Shown here: positions 14,632 to 25,582 of the stretch, in pieces
Numbering within the stretch: the stretch's first letter is position 1
Layout of the letters: every line of letters starts with the position of its first letter
Source: SKLM01 sp041687115
GTDB lineage: Bacteria; Chloroflexota; Anaerolineae; B4-G1
DNA length: 27,913 nt
Reading direction: 5' to 3'
Assembly: GCA_041687115.1 (NCBI GenBank)
Contig: JAWLCP010000034.1
Location: forward strand, 1 to 27,913
Position numbers and translations under genes: made by a program
Notes under the pieces: generated by a model
The model's database searches: none
What the model was told of the DNA's origin: nothing
Seen by the model: the letters and a program-made list of their open reading frames with translations, nothing else

Positions 14632-15801
14632 ATGAACAGAGAGAAGGCATCTATTCTACTTGCCATCATCGCCGTGGTGGTCGCGACGCTGGGATGCAGC
14701 CTGTCCTCGGACACGTTCGTCAGCACGCCAACACCGCCTGCTCCGACTCCCACACCGTCTCCACCACAGGTCCCTGCGATGCAGGAGGAACCTGCCAACG
14801 CTCTAGAGGCCCAGGTGGAGGCGGTTTACGATCAGGCCGGATCAGCGGTAGTCAACATCACCAGCGTCACCTATGCCTATGATTTCTTCTTCAACCCCGT
14901 GCCCCAGGAGGGTACGGGATCCGGGTTTGTCTACGACGAGAACGGGCACGTCGTCACAAACTATCACGTGATAGAGGACGCGGAGGAGCTCTCCGTGACG
15001 TTGGCGGACGGTCAGACGTATTCGGCTGAAATCGTCGGCCTCGATCCAACCAACGACCTGGCGGTAATCCGGATTGAGGCCGGGAACCCGCCCGAGCCGA
15101 TCCCCCTGGGCGATTCTGACGGCCTGCGAGTGGGCCAATTCGTCGTCGCCATCGGGAATCCATTTGGCCTGGAGGGGACGCTGACAGTTGGTGTCATCAG
15201 CTCTCTGGGACGGGTCATCAAAGGACCTGACAACCGATTCATCGGCGAGGTGATCCAGACGGACGCCGCCATCAACCCGGGCAACTCCGGTGGTCCGCTG
15301 CTCGACCTGAGAGGACGCGTCATCGGCGTGAACTCGCAGATTGTGAGCCCGAGCCAGGCGAATGCAGGTGTGGGGTTCGCAGTGCCGTCGAATACCGTGC
15401 GCCGCGTGGTGCCCGAGTTAATCTCCCGCGGACGCTATCCACACCCCTGGCTGGGCATCGAGCCGATCTCGCTGACGGCGGAACGGGCCCGGGCGTTCGA
15501 ACAGGCTGGCATGGAGGGCGTGGTAGACACAGGCGTGCTGGTGCTCGAGGTCGTACCCGGTGGCCCAGCCGAAAAGGCCGGTATCCGTGGCGGCAGCCGC
15601 CTGGTGCAGATTGGGAGATACCGAATTCCGCTGGGAGGAGATATCGTCACGGCCATCAACGGAGAGCCGATCGCGGACTACCAGGACTTGACCGTCTACC
15701 TGGAGACAAGGACACGGGTAGGGGACACCATCGAGGTGACGTTGATTCGCGGTGGAGAGGAACGAACCCTAGACGTCACACTGGAAGAGCGCCCCTCATA
15801 A
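14632..15801 (+). CDS. HtrA/DegP-family serine protease, predicted lipoprotein
   Basis: This 389-residue trypsin-like protease with one PDZ domain handles protein quality control outside the cytoplasm. The N-terminus is a lipoprotein signal (SILLAIIAVVVATLGC) with the lipidated cysteine at C22, then a Thr/Pro-rich linker (~31-48). The catalytic triad is H112 (TNYHVIED), D142 (TNDLAVIRI) and S219 (GNSGGPLL). The PDZ domain spans ~270-385, with PWLGIEP at its start. GAAGGAGAG precedes the ATG. It lies 45 nt after the CbpM-like gene, so it is probably co-transcribed with the chaperones as a heat-stress unit. Lipid anchoring rather than an N-terminal transmembrane helix is the notable variation. 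Confidence 0.95.
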   Translation: MNREKASILLAIIAVVVATLGCSLSSDTFVSTPTPPAPTPTPSPPQVPAMQEEPANALEAQVEAVYDQAGSAVVNITSVTYAYDFFFNPVPQEGTGSGFVYDENGHVVTNYHVIEDAEELSVTLADGQTYSAEIVGLDPTNDLAVIRIEAGNPPEPIPLGDSDGLRVGQFVVAIGNPFGLEGTLTVGVISSLGRVIKGPDNRFIGEVIQTDAAINPGNSGGPLLDLRGRVIGVNSQIVSPSQANAGVGFAVPSNTVRRVVPELISRGRYPHPWLGIEPISLTAERARAFEQAGMEGVVDTGVLVLEVVPGGPAEKAGIRGGSRLVQIGRYRIPLGGDIVTAINGEPIADYQDLTVYLETRTRVGDTIEVTLIRGGEERTLDVTLEERPS

Positions 15802-15859
15802 TCTACTTATCATCCAAACGAGAGGACAGGGGGTTCAGCTGAGGTTGCGCTGGCGCCGA

Positions 15860-16477
15860 TCAAGGCACCAGTGTTTCGTCTTCCGCGCCCGTCTGGTTGA
15901 CAGCCTGTTCCAGTTTGCTCAGCGCATCAGCCAACTCCAGGGCAAGCGGATGATCACCCAGCGTGTCCTCCGTCACGCGAAGAACCTCGCGATAGTAGTC
16001 CAACTGAGACTGAGGACCGCGGTTGAAGTATTGCCAGATCTGTGAGCCCTGTTGGCGCAGGTCCTGCACGAAGCTGTACGCATTGTGAAGGGTATCGGCG
16101 GCCTTGACGGCCACGGTCTCTTTGCTCCCGCCACGTATCTGCTCGAGCGCCTCCCGCTTGCGCACCTCCCAAGGACGTTTTTCGCCGCCCGCATCCCGCT
16201 TCCGCTCCGTGAGCGCCCCGACCATCTCGGCCACCCGAGGCCCAAACTGCTTCTCAATCTCGGTCAGGTCGTAGCCCTGATCCTCGACGACGTCGTGCAA
16301 GAGGCCAGCAATGGCGACCTCCATGGCGAAGCCGTGACGCAGCAGGATGACCGAGACGTGGACAGGGTGGACGATGTAGGGAAGCTCGCTTCCCTTGCGC
16401 ATCTGTTGATGATGGGCGACTGCCGCCAGCTGCAGCGCCTCTTCATACTGTTGAGAGCATCCTTCTTGCTTCTGCAT
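15860..16477 (-). CDS. Stand-alone HD-domain (p)ppGpp hydrolase-like protein
   Basis: This 205-residue protein resembles the hydrolase half of RelA/SpoT and the Mesh1-type small alarmone hydrolases. Metal and substrate positions are present: H23 region (AHHQQMRKGSELPYIVHP), H37, HD at 61-62, ED at 65-66, and D128 with N132 (AADTLHNAYS). No synthetase, TGS or ACT domain follows. It should remove the 3'-pyrophosphate of (p)ppGpp, although some Mesh1 homologues act on NADPH, so the substrate is uncertain. GGAGG lies 7 nt before the ATG. It is downstream of recD2 on the same strand with a 123-bp gap and may be co-transcribed. It converges with htrA. Confidence 0.85.
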   Translation of the reverse strand: MQKQEGCSQQYEEALQLAAVAHHQQMRKGSELPYIVHPVHVSVILLRHGFAMEVAIAGLLHDVVEDQGYDLTEIEKQFGPRVAEMVGALTERKRDAGGEKRPWEVRKREALEQIRGGSKETVAVKAADTLHNAYSFVQDLRQQGSQIWQYFNRGPQSQLDYYREVLRVTEDTLGDHPLALELADALSKLEQAVNQTGAEDETLVP

Positions 16478-16600
16478 TGTTGGCCTCCGCGAGCGGTGGT
16501 TCGCCCCCGATACTCGGGGCCCGCCGATGGTATCGGCCCACCGCCATGTGCGACTGGTGGCTCCTGGCCGGCGAACCGGATGCCCCGAAGCCCTGGTAAC

Positions 16601-18805
<2,205 letters not shown>

Positions 18806-18986
18806 TGGAACGAATGGTAGCAGATAAACAGGTGCCGAGCAAGAGAGGGAACCGGAAACGGAGGAGACAAAGCAAGTACCTGGAAGCCCACCGGGGCGGG
18901 ACGGTCGACTCCCAGGCACTGCTGACCCCAAGTATACCCTACTCGGTTGACCGGGAGGGTTTCACCTGCGTTACGAAAGAGTTAAA

Positions 18987-20543
18987 CTACGCGCTTTGAC
19001 CCTTCAAGGCCAAGTGGACCAGCTCCTGTTTGAGATCCCACAGCCGCTGCGTGAGAGAAACGTGATAGATGTGAGGGTTAATGAGACGCTTCACCCCTGG
19101 ATCCAACCGGTCGATGTCGGCCTTGCGGCGCTCGCGCATCTCCTCGATCGAGGGTCGATCGTAGACGAGTTCACCTTCATCCAGCACATCCACCAGGAGG
19201 GGTTCGATCTCCTCTATGTCATCCTGGGTGAGCGTGCGTTGGACTGCGTGCTCTGTCGGGTGGTGGAGCACCAGCTCCTGCATCTCTCGCGGATCCTCAT
19301 CGTCGAGACTGAGCAGATCCGCTGTGGCCTTTCCACGGCTGTCGTAGATGCGCCATACGTGTTTGTGCCCGGGATTAGGGGTCTTGGCTGCAGACTCTGA
19401 AACCTTGATGGCCGGCGCCCACTCGCCTCCGTCGCGCACAGCAACCAGCTTATAGACGCCGCCAAGAGCTGGTTCACCCCAGGACGTGATCAAGCGCGTC
19501 CCTACGCCGTAAACGAGCCGTCCGATAAGATGATCCGCGTCAACGCCATAGCGCGGCGCCTCCTCCTGAATCTGCGTAATAATCTGCCAGATGTGCAATT
19601 CATCGAGGTTGCTGGACAGCACAATCGAGGTATCCGGGAAGCCGGCCTGGTTCAACATCCGGGCGGCCTGGATGCTTAGATAGGCCAGGTCACCGGAGTC
19701 GAGCCGAATGCCGATCGGCTGGTGGCCCTTTCGCCGCAACTCCTCAAAGACCTTGATGGCGTTGGGAATGCCGCTCTCCAACGTATCGATGGTGTCGACG
19801 AGAAGAAGACAGTCGTCAGGATAGACGTCCGCATAGGCCTGGAACGCCGCCAACTCCCCCTCGCCCAGGCCCATGAAGACCTGGACCATGCTGTGGGCGT
19901 GGGTCCCTTTGGGCGGGTAGCCGAGAATGGCGGAGGCCCCGACGTTGGAGGTGAAGTCGGCGCCACCGATGAGGGCAGCCCGAGCACCGGCGTTCGCTCC
20001 TCTTTCGTGTGCCCTACGGAGACCGAACTCCAGCAACAGCCGTCCCTGCGTACTGCTGTGGATCCGAGAGGCCTTGGTGGCGATGAGCGTCTGGTAGTTG
20101 AGATGATTGAGAAGGGAGGTCTCGAGGATCTGAGCCATTGCCAGAGGGCCCTGGACCACCGTTAGGGGGACGTTCGGATGGACCACGCGGCCCTCCGGGA
20201 TGGCCCGCATCGTGATCCCCCCGAATGAGCCATCATGCCGCAGCCACTCCAAGAAATCATCCTCAAACAGCCGGTTGCCGGTCTGCCCGGTCTGCCCGCG
20301 GAGATACTCGACCTCCCCTTCCCCGAACCGCGCCCACTCCATCCAGTCGAGGAGCCACTCCAGCCCGGCGTTTATACAGTAGCCAGCGCTGTGACCGTCG
20401 TAGGCGGGGTGATGGCGAAAGAAATGGTCGAATTGGACCAGCTTCTCGTGAAGGCCCATCCGATAATAGAGATGGGCCATGGTGAGCTGGTACTGATCGG
20501 TGAATAGAACACCTTCAGCCATGGGAAGCTCTGATCGTTTCAT
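18987..20543 (-). CDS. pncB: Nicotinate phosphoribosyltransferase
   Basis: This enzyme joins nicotinate and PRPP to give nicotinate mononucleotide, the salvage entry to NAD. It is 518 residues, the long bacterial/eukaryotic type. Family markers are the N-terminal LFTDQYQLTMAHLYYRMG, the loop GTHAHSMV (H217 is the expected phosphorylated histidine), IRLDSGDLAYLS in the phosphoribosyl site, and VLSSNLDE. The C-terminal domain (~400-518) ends in a helical extension. GAGGTG lies 9 nt before the ATG at 20543; an in-frame ATG at 20522 is possible. It probably heads the minus-strand group pncB-recD2-HD. A TTGACT -35-like box (20717-20722) exists, but its -10 is poor. Confidence 0.95.
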   Translation of the reverse strand: MKRSELPMAEGVLFTDQYQLTMAHLYYRMGLHEKLVQFDHFFRHHPAYDGHSAGYCINAGLEWLLDWMEWARFGEGEVEYLRGQTGQTGNRLFEDDFLEWLRHDGSFGGITMRAIPEGRVVHPNVPLTVVQGPLAMAQILETSLLNHLNYQTLIATKASRIHSSTQGRLLLEFGLRRAHERGANAGARAALIGGADFTSNVGASAILGYPPKGTHAHSMVQVFMGLGEGELAAFQAYADVYPDDCLLLVDTIDTLESGIPNAIKVFEELRRKGHQPIGIRLDSGDLAYLSIQAARMLNQAGFPDTSIVLSSNLDELHIWQIITQIQEEAPRYGVDADHLIGRLVYGVGTRLITSWGEPALGGVYKLVAVRDGGEWAPAIKVSESAAKTPNPGHKHVWRIYDSRGKATADLLSLDDEDPREMQELVLHHPTEHAVQRTLTQDDIEEIEPLLVDVLDEGELVYDRPSIEEMRERRKADIDRLDPGVKRLINPHIYHVSLTQRLWDLKQELVHLALKGQSA

Positions 20544-20815
20544 CTCAACACCTCAAGGTCTTCATCTCAAGACAGTCCTTTGGATTCAGGACCGCTGCCA
20601 CGAGGTAGCACCCCCCTCTTCATGTGCTTCAGATCCAGCCCGAGCGCGATGGGTCCAGGGTGAGCAGCCGTGTCGTTACTGAGGCTGGAGGTATACGATA
20701 CACCAGCCCCCTCAGAAGTCAAGAAGATTCGCGGATCTCAGAGTTTGATGCTGGTTCAGGCTGCGCAGACGGAGATGCACCACGCGAGGAGACCGCTGTC
20801 GCGGCCCCTGTTCCG
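20544..20815. other. Intergenic region upstream of pncB
   Basis: No gene is visible. The notable element is an inverted repeat, GGCTGG (20683-20688) with CCAGCC (20703-20708), enclosing the smaller palindrome GTAT-ACG-ATAC. Together they form a near-perfect cruciform with a one-base asymmetry, about 140 bp before the pncB start. A TTGACT box on the minus strand (20717-20722) lies beside it, so it could be an operator for pncB. Confidence 0.4.
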
Positions 20816-20844
20816 TTGACGCACGTGGGGCCGGGTGTTATAAT
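20816..20844 (+). promoter_or_regulatory. Strong promoter for a short RNA upstream of hypF
   Basis: TTGACG (20816-20821), exactly 17 bp, then a perfect TATAAT (20839-20844). The predicted start is about 20851, only 31 nt before a terminator hairpin. Confidence 0.75.
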
Positions 20845-20850
20845 CTTGGA

Positions 20851-20909
20851 GGCGAACCGGCAGGTGAAGTGACCTCGATCAGGGCGCGCTTGACGCGCCC
20901 TTGCTTTTC
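20851..20909 (+). ncRNA. Putative ~58-nt small RNA or attenuated leader
   Basis: The stretch is defined by the consensus promoter upstream and by a terminator at its end. Between them is GGAGG at the 5' end and a small AGGT/ACCT hairpin. No real reading frame fits (only GTG AAG TGA). It could be a stand-alone small RNA or the terminated leader of hypF. The class is unknown, and the ends are predicted from the promoter and terminator only. Confidence 0.4.
20882..20908 (+). terminator. Rho-independent terminator ahead of hypF
   Basis: GGGCGCG (20882-20888) pairs with CGCGCCC (20894-20900), loop of 5 nt, tail TTGCTTTT. It would stop transcripts from the promoter at 20816 before the hypF promoter. 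Confidence 0.8.
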
Positions 20910-20928
20910 GCGTCACCGGGCCTTGCGA

Positions 20929-20957
20929 TAGACAAGGCGGAGGAACCCGGTTATAAT
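20929..20957 (+). promoter_or_regulatory. hypF promoter
   Basis: TAGACA (20929-20934), a 17-bp spacer and a perfect TATAAT (20952-20957) give a start near 20964 and a 34-nt leader. No clear Shine-Dalgarno precedes the ATG at 20998. Confidence 0.75.
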
Positions 20958-20997
20958 AGAGAAGACGATATATTTTATTGGCCGGATTGACAACTCC

Positions 20998-23334
20998 ATG
21001 AACGGATCACAATTGTCCGCCCGACACATTCACATTACAGGCGTCGTCCAGGGCGTCGGTTTTCGTCCATTCGTCTACAATCTAGCCGTGGGACTTGAGT
21101 TGCGCGGATGGGTGCTAAACAGCTCCTCGGGGGTGGAGATCGAGGCTGTCGGGCCAGCAAAGGCACTGGAGAGCTTTGTGAAGCGCCTGGAGTCCGATGC
21201 GCCCCCCCTGGCTCGCATCGAGAAGATCAGTGTGACCGAGATCGGGGCCTCATCTACGCACCTTCCGAACCCCGACGGTTTCGCCATCCGCCATTCTGAA
21301 GCGAAGCCGGGGGATTTCCAGCCGATATCGCCGGACATCGCGGTGTGCGACGATTGCCTTCAAGAGCTCTTCGATCCCAAGGATCGCCGCTACCGCTATC
21401 CGTTCATCAACTGCACCAACTGCGGCCCGCGCTTCACCATCATCAAGGATATCCCCTACGATCGACCCGAAACGACGATGGCGCCCTTCAGGATGTGCCC
21501 TGAATGCCAGAGGGAGTACGACGACCCTACGGATCGGCGCTTTCACGCTCAGCCGAACGCCTGCCCGGTGTGCGGCCCGCGTGTCTGGCTGGTCAGAGGG
21601 CGAGAGTCCGACGTGCAGAGCAAAGCAGAAGATGCCATACGGGAGACACGCGAGCTGTTGGAATCCGGGGCGATCGTCGCCGTGAAGGGTTTAGGAGGGT
21701 TCCATCTCGCTTGCGATGCCACGAATGCCGAGGCGGTAGATGAGCTAAGAGCCCGTAAGGGCCGCGTCGATAAGCCCTTCGCGCTGATGGCGTTTGACCT
21801 CAACGCGGCCCAGCAGTTCTGTCAGGTCGGACGAGAGGAGCAGGAGCTCCTGACCTCCCGTGAGCGGCCGATTGTGCTCCTGCGCGAGCGCCGCGACAGC
21901 TCGATCGCCCCGTCCGTGGCACCAGGGAACGAGGATCTGGGAGTCATGCTCCCATACACGCCGCTCCATTATCTCTTGTTAGAACCCGATGACGGGTATC
22001 CCCCGGCGCTGGTGATGACGTCCGGCAACTACTCAGAGGAGCCCATCGCGACGAGGAATCAGGAGGCGATGACCCGACTGGGCGACCTGGCAGACGCCTT
22101 CCTGCTGCACGATCGGAAGATTCACGCCCGGTGTGACGACAGCGTCACACGGATCTTCGAGGGAAAGGAGCTGCCGGTCCGTCGGTCTCGGGGGTACGCG
22201 CCCTACCCTGTCCATCTCCCCTTCGCCGTGGACCAGGTTCTGGGTGTGGGTGCGGAGTTGAAGAACACGTTCTGTCTCACCCGCGATCGGTACGCGTTCC
22301 TCAGCCAGCATGTGGGCGACATGGAGAACTACGAGACGCTGCGCTTCTTCGAGCAAATGGTGGAGCAGCTGGCCCGGACGTTTCGCATCGAACCGAAGGT
22401 CATCGGCTGCGACATGCACCCTGGCTATCTGGCCTCGAAGTACGCTCACCGGCTCACCTCCGGGTCTACCCAAGTCCTGGGAGTCAAGTCATCCAGCTTG
22501 ACACTGATCGAGATCCAGCATCACCACGCCCAGGTGGCGTCGTGTATGGCGGAGCACGGTCTGACGGGCGAGCGCCCAATTATAGGGGTGGCCTTCGACG
22601 GCACCGGATACGGCACCGACGGCGCGATCTGGGGGGGCGAGTTCCTCACGATGGACTACGGCTCGTTCCGCCGGGCAGCTCATCTCAAGTACGTGCCGCT
22701 GCCGGGCGGCGATGCTGCCATCCGGCGCCCTTACCGCATCGCGCTGGCATACTTGTGGGCCGCCGGCGTGGAATGGGGCCCGAACCTGCCGCCGGTGGCA
22801 GCGACTTTCCCTGAAGAGCGGATGATCCTGGCGCGGCAGCTGGAGCGGGGCGTGAACACGGTACCCACGTCGAGCAGTGGGCGTCTCTTCGACGCCGTCT
22901 CCTCCCTGGCAGGCGTGCGGCAGGAGATCAACTACGAGGCCCAGGCGGCGATCGAGCTTGAGACGCTGGTGGACGAGGGCGTGCGGGAAGGCTATGAATT
23001 CGGCCTGGGCACGGCGATCGATTCAGGGCCGGTGATCCGCGGGGTTGTTGCCGACGTGAAGGCCGGCGTCCCACCCGGCGTCATCGCCGCCAAGTTTCAT
23101 AACGGTGTGGCAGCGATGATCCACGACGTGTGCATCCATCTGCGTGAGGAGAGCGGGTTGAACGAGGTCGCGCTGTCGGGCGGGGTCTTTCAGAACGTCG
23201 CCTTGCTGGAACGAGTGTTGCCCCTCCTACGAACGAGCGGCTTCAACGTCTACACCCATCATCTGGTGCCGCCCAACGACGGCGGGCTCTCGCTGGGTCA
23301 GGCGGTCATCGCGGCGGTGAAGAGCAAGAGATGA
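20998..23334 (+). CDS. hypF: Carbamoyltransferase HypF ([NiFe]-hydrogenase maturation)
   Basis: HypF turns carbamoyl phosphate and ATP into carbamoyl-AMP and passes the carbamoyl group to the C-terminal cysteine of HypE, the first step to the cyanide ligands of [NiFe] hydrogenases. The 778 residues hold all domains. An acylphosphatase domain (~8-98) contains GVVQGVGFRPFVYN. Paired zinc fingers follow (C117/C120, C139/C142, C167/C170, C189/C192). A YrdC-like domain spans ~205-400. The Kae1-like domain has HHHAQVASCMAEHG and FDGTGYGTDGAIWGGEF. Full length with no missing motif. It heads hypF-hypD-hypE, overlaps hypD by 4 nt, and has a consensus promoter. Confidence 0.98.
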   Translation: MNGSQLSARHIHITGVVQGVGFRPFVYNLAVGLELRGWVLNSSSGVEIEAVGPAKALESFVKRLESDAPPLARIEKISVTEIGASSTHLPNPDGFAIRHSEAKPGDFQPISPDIAVCDDCLQELFDPKDRRYRYPFINCTNCGPRFTIIKDIPYDRPETTMAPFRMCPECQREYDDPTDRRFHAQPNACPVCGPRVWLVRGRESDVQSKAEDAIRETRELLESGAIVAVKGLGGFHLACDATNAEAVDELRARKGRVDKPFALMAFDLNAAQQFCQVGREEQELLTSRERPIVLLRERRDSSIAPSVAPGNEDLGVMLPYTPLHYLLLEPDDGYPPALVMTSGNYSEEPIATRNQEAMTRLGDLADAFLLHDRKIHARCDDSVTRIFEGKELPVRRSRGYAPYPVHLPFAVDQVLGVGAELKNTFCLTRDRYAFLSQHVGDMENYETLRFFEQMVEQLARTFRIEPKVIGCDMHPGYLASKYAHRLTSGSTQVLGVKSSSLTLIEIQHHHAQVASCMAEHGLTGERPIIGVAFDGTGYGTDGAIWGGEFLTMDYGSFRRAAHLKYVPLPGGDAAIRRPYRIALAYLWAAGVEWGPNLPPVAATFPEERMILARQLERGVNTVPTSSSGRLFDAVSSLAGVRQEINYEAQAAIELETLVDEGVREGYEFGLGTAIDSGPVIRGVVADVKAGVPPGVIAAKFHNGVAAMIHDVCIHLREESGLNEVALSGGVFQNVALLERVLPLLRTSGFNVYTHHLVPPNDGGLSLGQAVIAAVKSKR

Positions 23335-24422
23335 GACTGAGCGATAGATTCCGAGATCCAGAGGCGGCCCGCGCCGTCGCCGAGGCTATCCGCGCCCGAT
23401 CGACGCGTCCGGTACGGCTGATGGAGTTCTGCGGTGGGCACACACACGCGATCCTCCGGTTTGGCGTGCCGTCGCTCCTGCCAGAGACGGTCGATCTGCG
23501 CTCCGGTCCAGGCTGCCCGGTGTGTGTCACTTCCGCCACCGACCTCGATCAGGCGATCGCGCTGGCGCGGGTGCCGAAGGTCATCCTGACCACGTTTGGG
23601 GATATGATCCGCGTACCGGGCAGCCGCACATCCCTCGCTCAGGCCAAGGCCGAAGGGGCCGACGTGCGGGTGGTCTACTCCCCTCTGGATGCGCTGCAGA
23701 TCGCGCGTCAGAACGGTGACCGACCGGTGGTGTTTCTGGGTGTGGGGTTCGAGACCACCGCGCCCATGGTCGCCTCGGCGGTGCTGAGAGCGGAGGCGGA
23801 GGGCCTGGAGAACTTCTCCGTGTTCAGCACACACAAATTGACCCCGCCGGCCACGCTCGCCATCCTGGACGCTGCCGAAGTTGCGCTGGACGGCGTCATT
23901 GGTCCCGGTCACGTCACCACCGTCATCGGGGCCGACGCCTGGCGCTTCCTGCCTGATGACTACGGAATGCCGTGTGCCATCGCCGGCTTCGAGCCGGTGG
24001 ACCTCCTACGAGCAATTCTGGCGCTGGTCACGATGGCAGAGGAGGGTGATCCCAGAGTCGACAACACCTACGCCCGCAGCGTGAAGGGGGGAGGAAACCC
24101 CTCTGCACAGCAGGCGATCGGGCAGGTGTTCGAGGTCGTCGACGCCGAATGGCGCGGTTTCGGGACGATCTCCCGGAGCGGCCTAGAGCTGCGAGATACG
24201 TACGGTAGCTTCGACGCCGCTGGTCGGTTCTCGGTAGAGGTTCCTCCGGCTCGCGAGCCGCCGGGCTGTCGCTGCGGAGATGTCCTGCGCGGCGTGCTTC
24301 CCCCGCCTGAGTGTGCCCTCTTCGCGAAGGCCTGCACACCGCAGAACCCGATTGGCCCTTGTATGGTAAGCGCCGAGGGGGCGTGCGCGGCCTACTACCG
24401 ATACGGGGAACGACGGTCTTGA
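23331..24422 (+). CDS. hypD: Hydrogenase maturation protein HypD
   Basis: HypD is a [4Fe-4S] protein that, with HypC, forms the scaffold on which the Fe(CN)2CO unit is built. It has 363 residues and the conserved FCGGHTH (C34), GPGCPVC (C62, C65) and GPGHVTTVIG. The C-terminal cluster-binding region includes PGCRCGD, PECALFAKAC, GPCMVSAEGACAAYY. The ATG overlaps the hypF stop (ATGA), indicating translational coupling. HypC, its obligate partner, is not encoded between or beside these genes. It must lie elsewhere or be replaced. Confidence 0.98.
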   Translation: MRLSDRFRDPEAARAVAEAIRARSTRPVRLMEFCGGHTHAILRFGVPSLLPETVDLRSGPGCPVCVTSATDLDQAIALARVPKVILTTFGDMIRVPGSRTSLAQAKAEGADVRVVYSPLDALQIARQNGDRPVVFLGVGFETTAPMVASAVLRAEAEGLENFSVFSTHKLTPPATLAILDAAEVALDGVIGPGHVTTVIGADAWRFLPDDYGMPCAIAGFEPVDLLRAILALVTMAEEGDPRVDNTYARSVKGGGNPSAQQAIGQVFEVVDAEWRGFGTISRSGLELRDTYGSFDAAGRFSVEVPPAREPPGCRCGDVLRGVLPPPECALFAKACTPQNPIGPCMVSAEGACAAYYRYGERRS

Positions 24423-24526
24423 GGTCTCGCGAACTTGCGGAGCCGCGGAGCGGACGTGGCGGCCGAGCAGGCGTCGTAAGAGGAGATGAAGAGGCGAACC
24501 TTCGCGTGAAAGGATGAGGTAGCTCG

Positions 24527-25540
24527 ATGGAAGAAGTCATTCGCCTGGCCCACGGTGCAGGTGGCAAGATGATGAACGATCTAATCCGCGAGGTGTTCGC
24601 GACCCCGCTGGACAACGCCTATCTGCGCCAGATGGCCGACTCGGCCGTCATCGAAGCGACAGATCGCAATCCGCGATTCGCGATGTCCACGGACTCTTTC
24701 ACAGTCCGGCCCTTGATCTTCCCGGGGGGCGACATCGGCTCACTGGCCGTCCACGGCACGGTCAACGACGTAGCAATGAGCGGCGCCCGCCCGCTCTGGC
24801 TCACCGCGGCTTTCATCCTGGAGGAGGGGCTGGCGATGGCGACGCTGGAGCAGGTGATCCGATCGATGGCAGCGGCGGCCCACGGGGCCAGGGTCCAGGT
24901 GGTGGCGGGGGACACGAAGGTGGTGGAGAAAGGGCATGGCGACGGCATGTACATTACCACGGCCGGCGTGGGAGTGGTACCCGATGGCGTGGTGATCGGT
25001 CCTGATCGCGCGGAGCCCGGAGACGTGGTGCTTCTCAGCGGGACCGTGGGAGACCACGGTATCGCGGTACTGAGCAAGCGAGAGGGACTGACGTTCGAGA
25101 CTGACCTGATCTCCGACAGTGCAGCGCTGAACGGTGTGGTGGAGTCGTTGCTGGCGGCCGTCCCTCACGTCCACTGTCTGCGCGATCCCACCCGGGGAGG
25201 GTTGGCGGCGGCGCTCAACGAGCTGGCAGGGACGTCTGGGGTGGGGATCGAGATTGAGGAGGGCGTGGTGCCCGTCCGTCCTGCGGTGGCGGCAGCCTGC
25301 GAGATGATGGGATTCGATCCATTGACCGTAGCCAACGAGGGGAAGATGGTCGTCTTCGTGCCGCCGGAGGAGGCGGAGGCAGCACTGTTGGCACTGCGGG
25401 CGCATCCCCTGGGAGAGAACGCGGCTCGGATTGGCGTTGTCACAGAGGAGCATCCGGGGATGGTTCTGGCTCGCACAGGCATCGGGGGGCGCCGCGTGGT
25501 GGACATGCCGCTCGGGGAGCTGCTCCCGCGCATCTGTTGA
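24527..25540 (+). CDS. hypE: Hydrogenase maturation protein HypE
   Basis: HypE is a PurM-like ATPase that dehydrates the carbamoyl group on its last cysteine to a thiocyanate and hands cyanide to HypC-HypD. It has 337 residues, starting EEVIRLAHGAGGKMMNDLI, with MSTDSFTVRPLIFPGGDIG and DPTRGGLAAALNELA. It ends exactly in PRIC, the essential C-terminal cysteine (C337). It lies 104 nt after hypD; that gap holds no gene. AGGATGAGGT stands before the ATG. No hydrogenase structural gene follows: the next genes are a converging transporter. Confidence 0.98.
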   Translation: MEEVIRLAHGAGGKMMNDLIREVFATPLDNAYLRQMADSAVIEATDRNPRFAMSTDSFTVRPLIFPGGDIGSLAVHGTVNDVAMSGARPLWLTAAFILEEGLAMATLEQVIRSMAAAAHGARVQVVAGDTKVVEKGHGDGMYITTAGVGVVPDGVVIGPDRAEPGDVVLLSGTVGDHGIAVLSKREGLTFETDLISDSAALNGVVESLLAAVPHVHCLRDPTRGGLAAALNELAGTSGVGIEIEEGVVPVRPAVAAACEMMGFDPLTVANEGKMVVFVPPEEAEAALLALRAHPLGENAARIGVVTEEHPGMVLARTGIGGRRVVDMPLGELLPRIC

Positions 25541-25582
25541 ACGTGACGGGCGCAGAGGATACAGGCTTGTGACCCCAGACTG

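Noticed and set aside
20864..20872. Minimal reading frame GTG AAG TGA in the short RNA, with GGAGG ahead of it
   Set aside because: The Shine-Dalgarno would be at the extreme 5' end of the transcript, and two codons carry no evidence of coding.
24423..24526. Hidden hypC between hypD and hypE
   Set aside because: The gap is 104 nt, too short for HypC (~75-90 residues), and no MC(L/I)xxP start motif is present.
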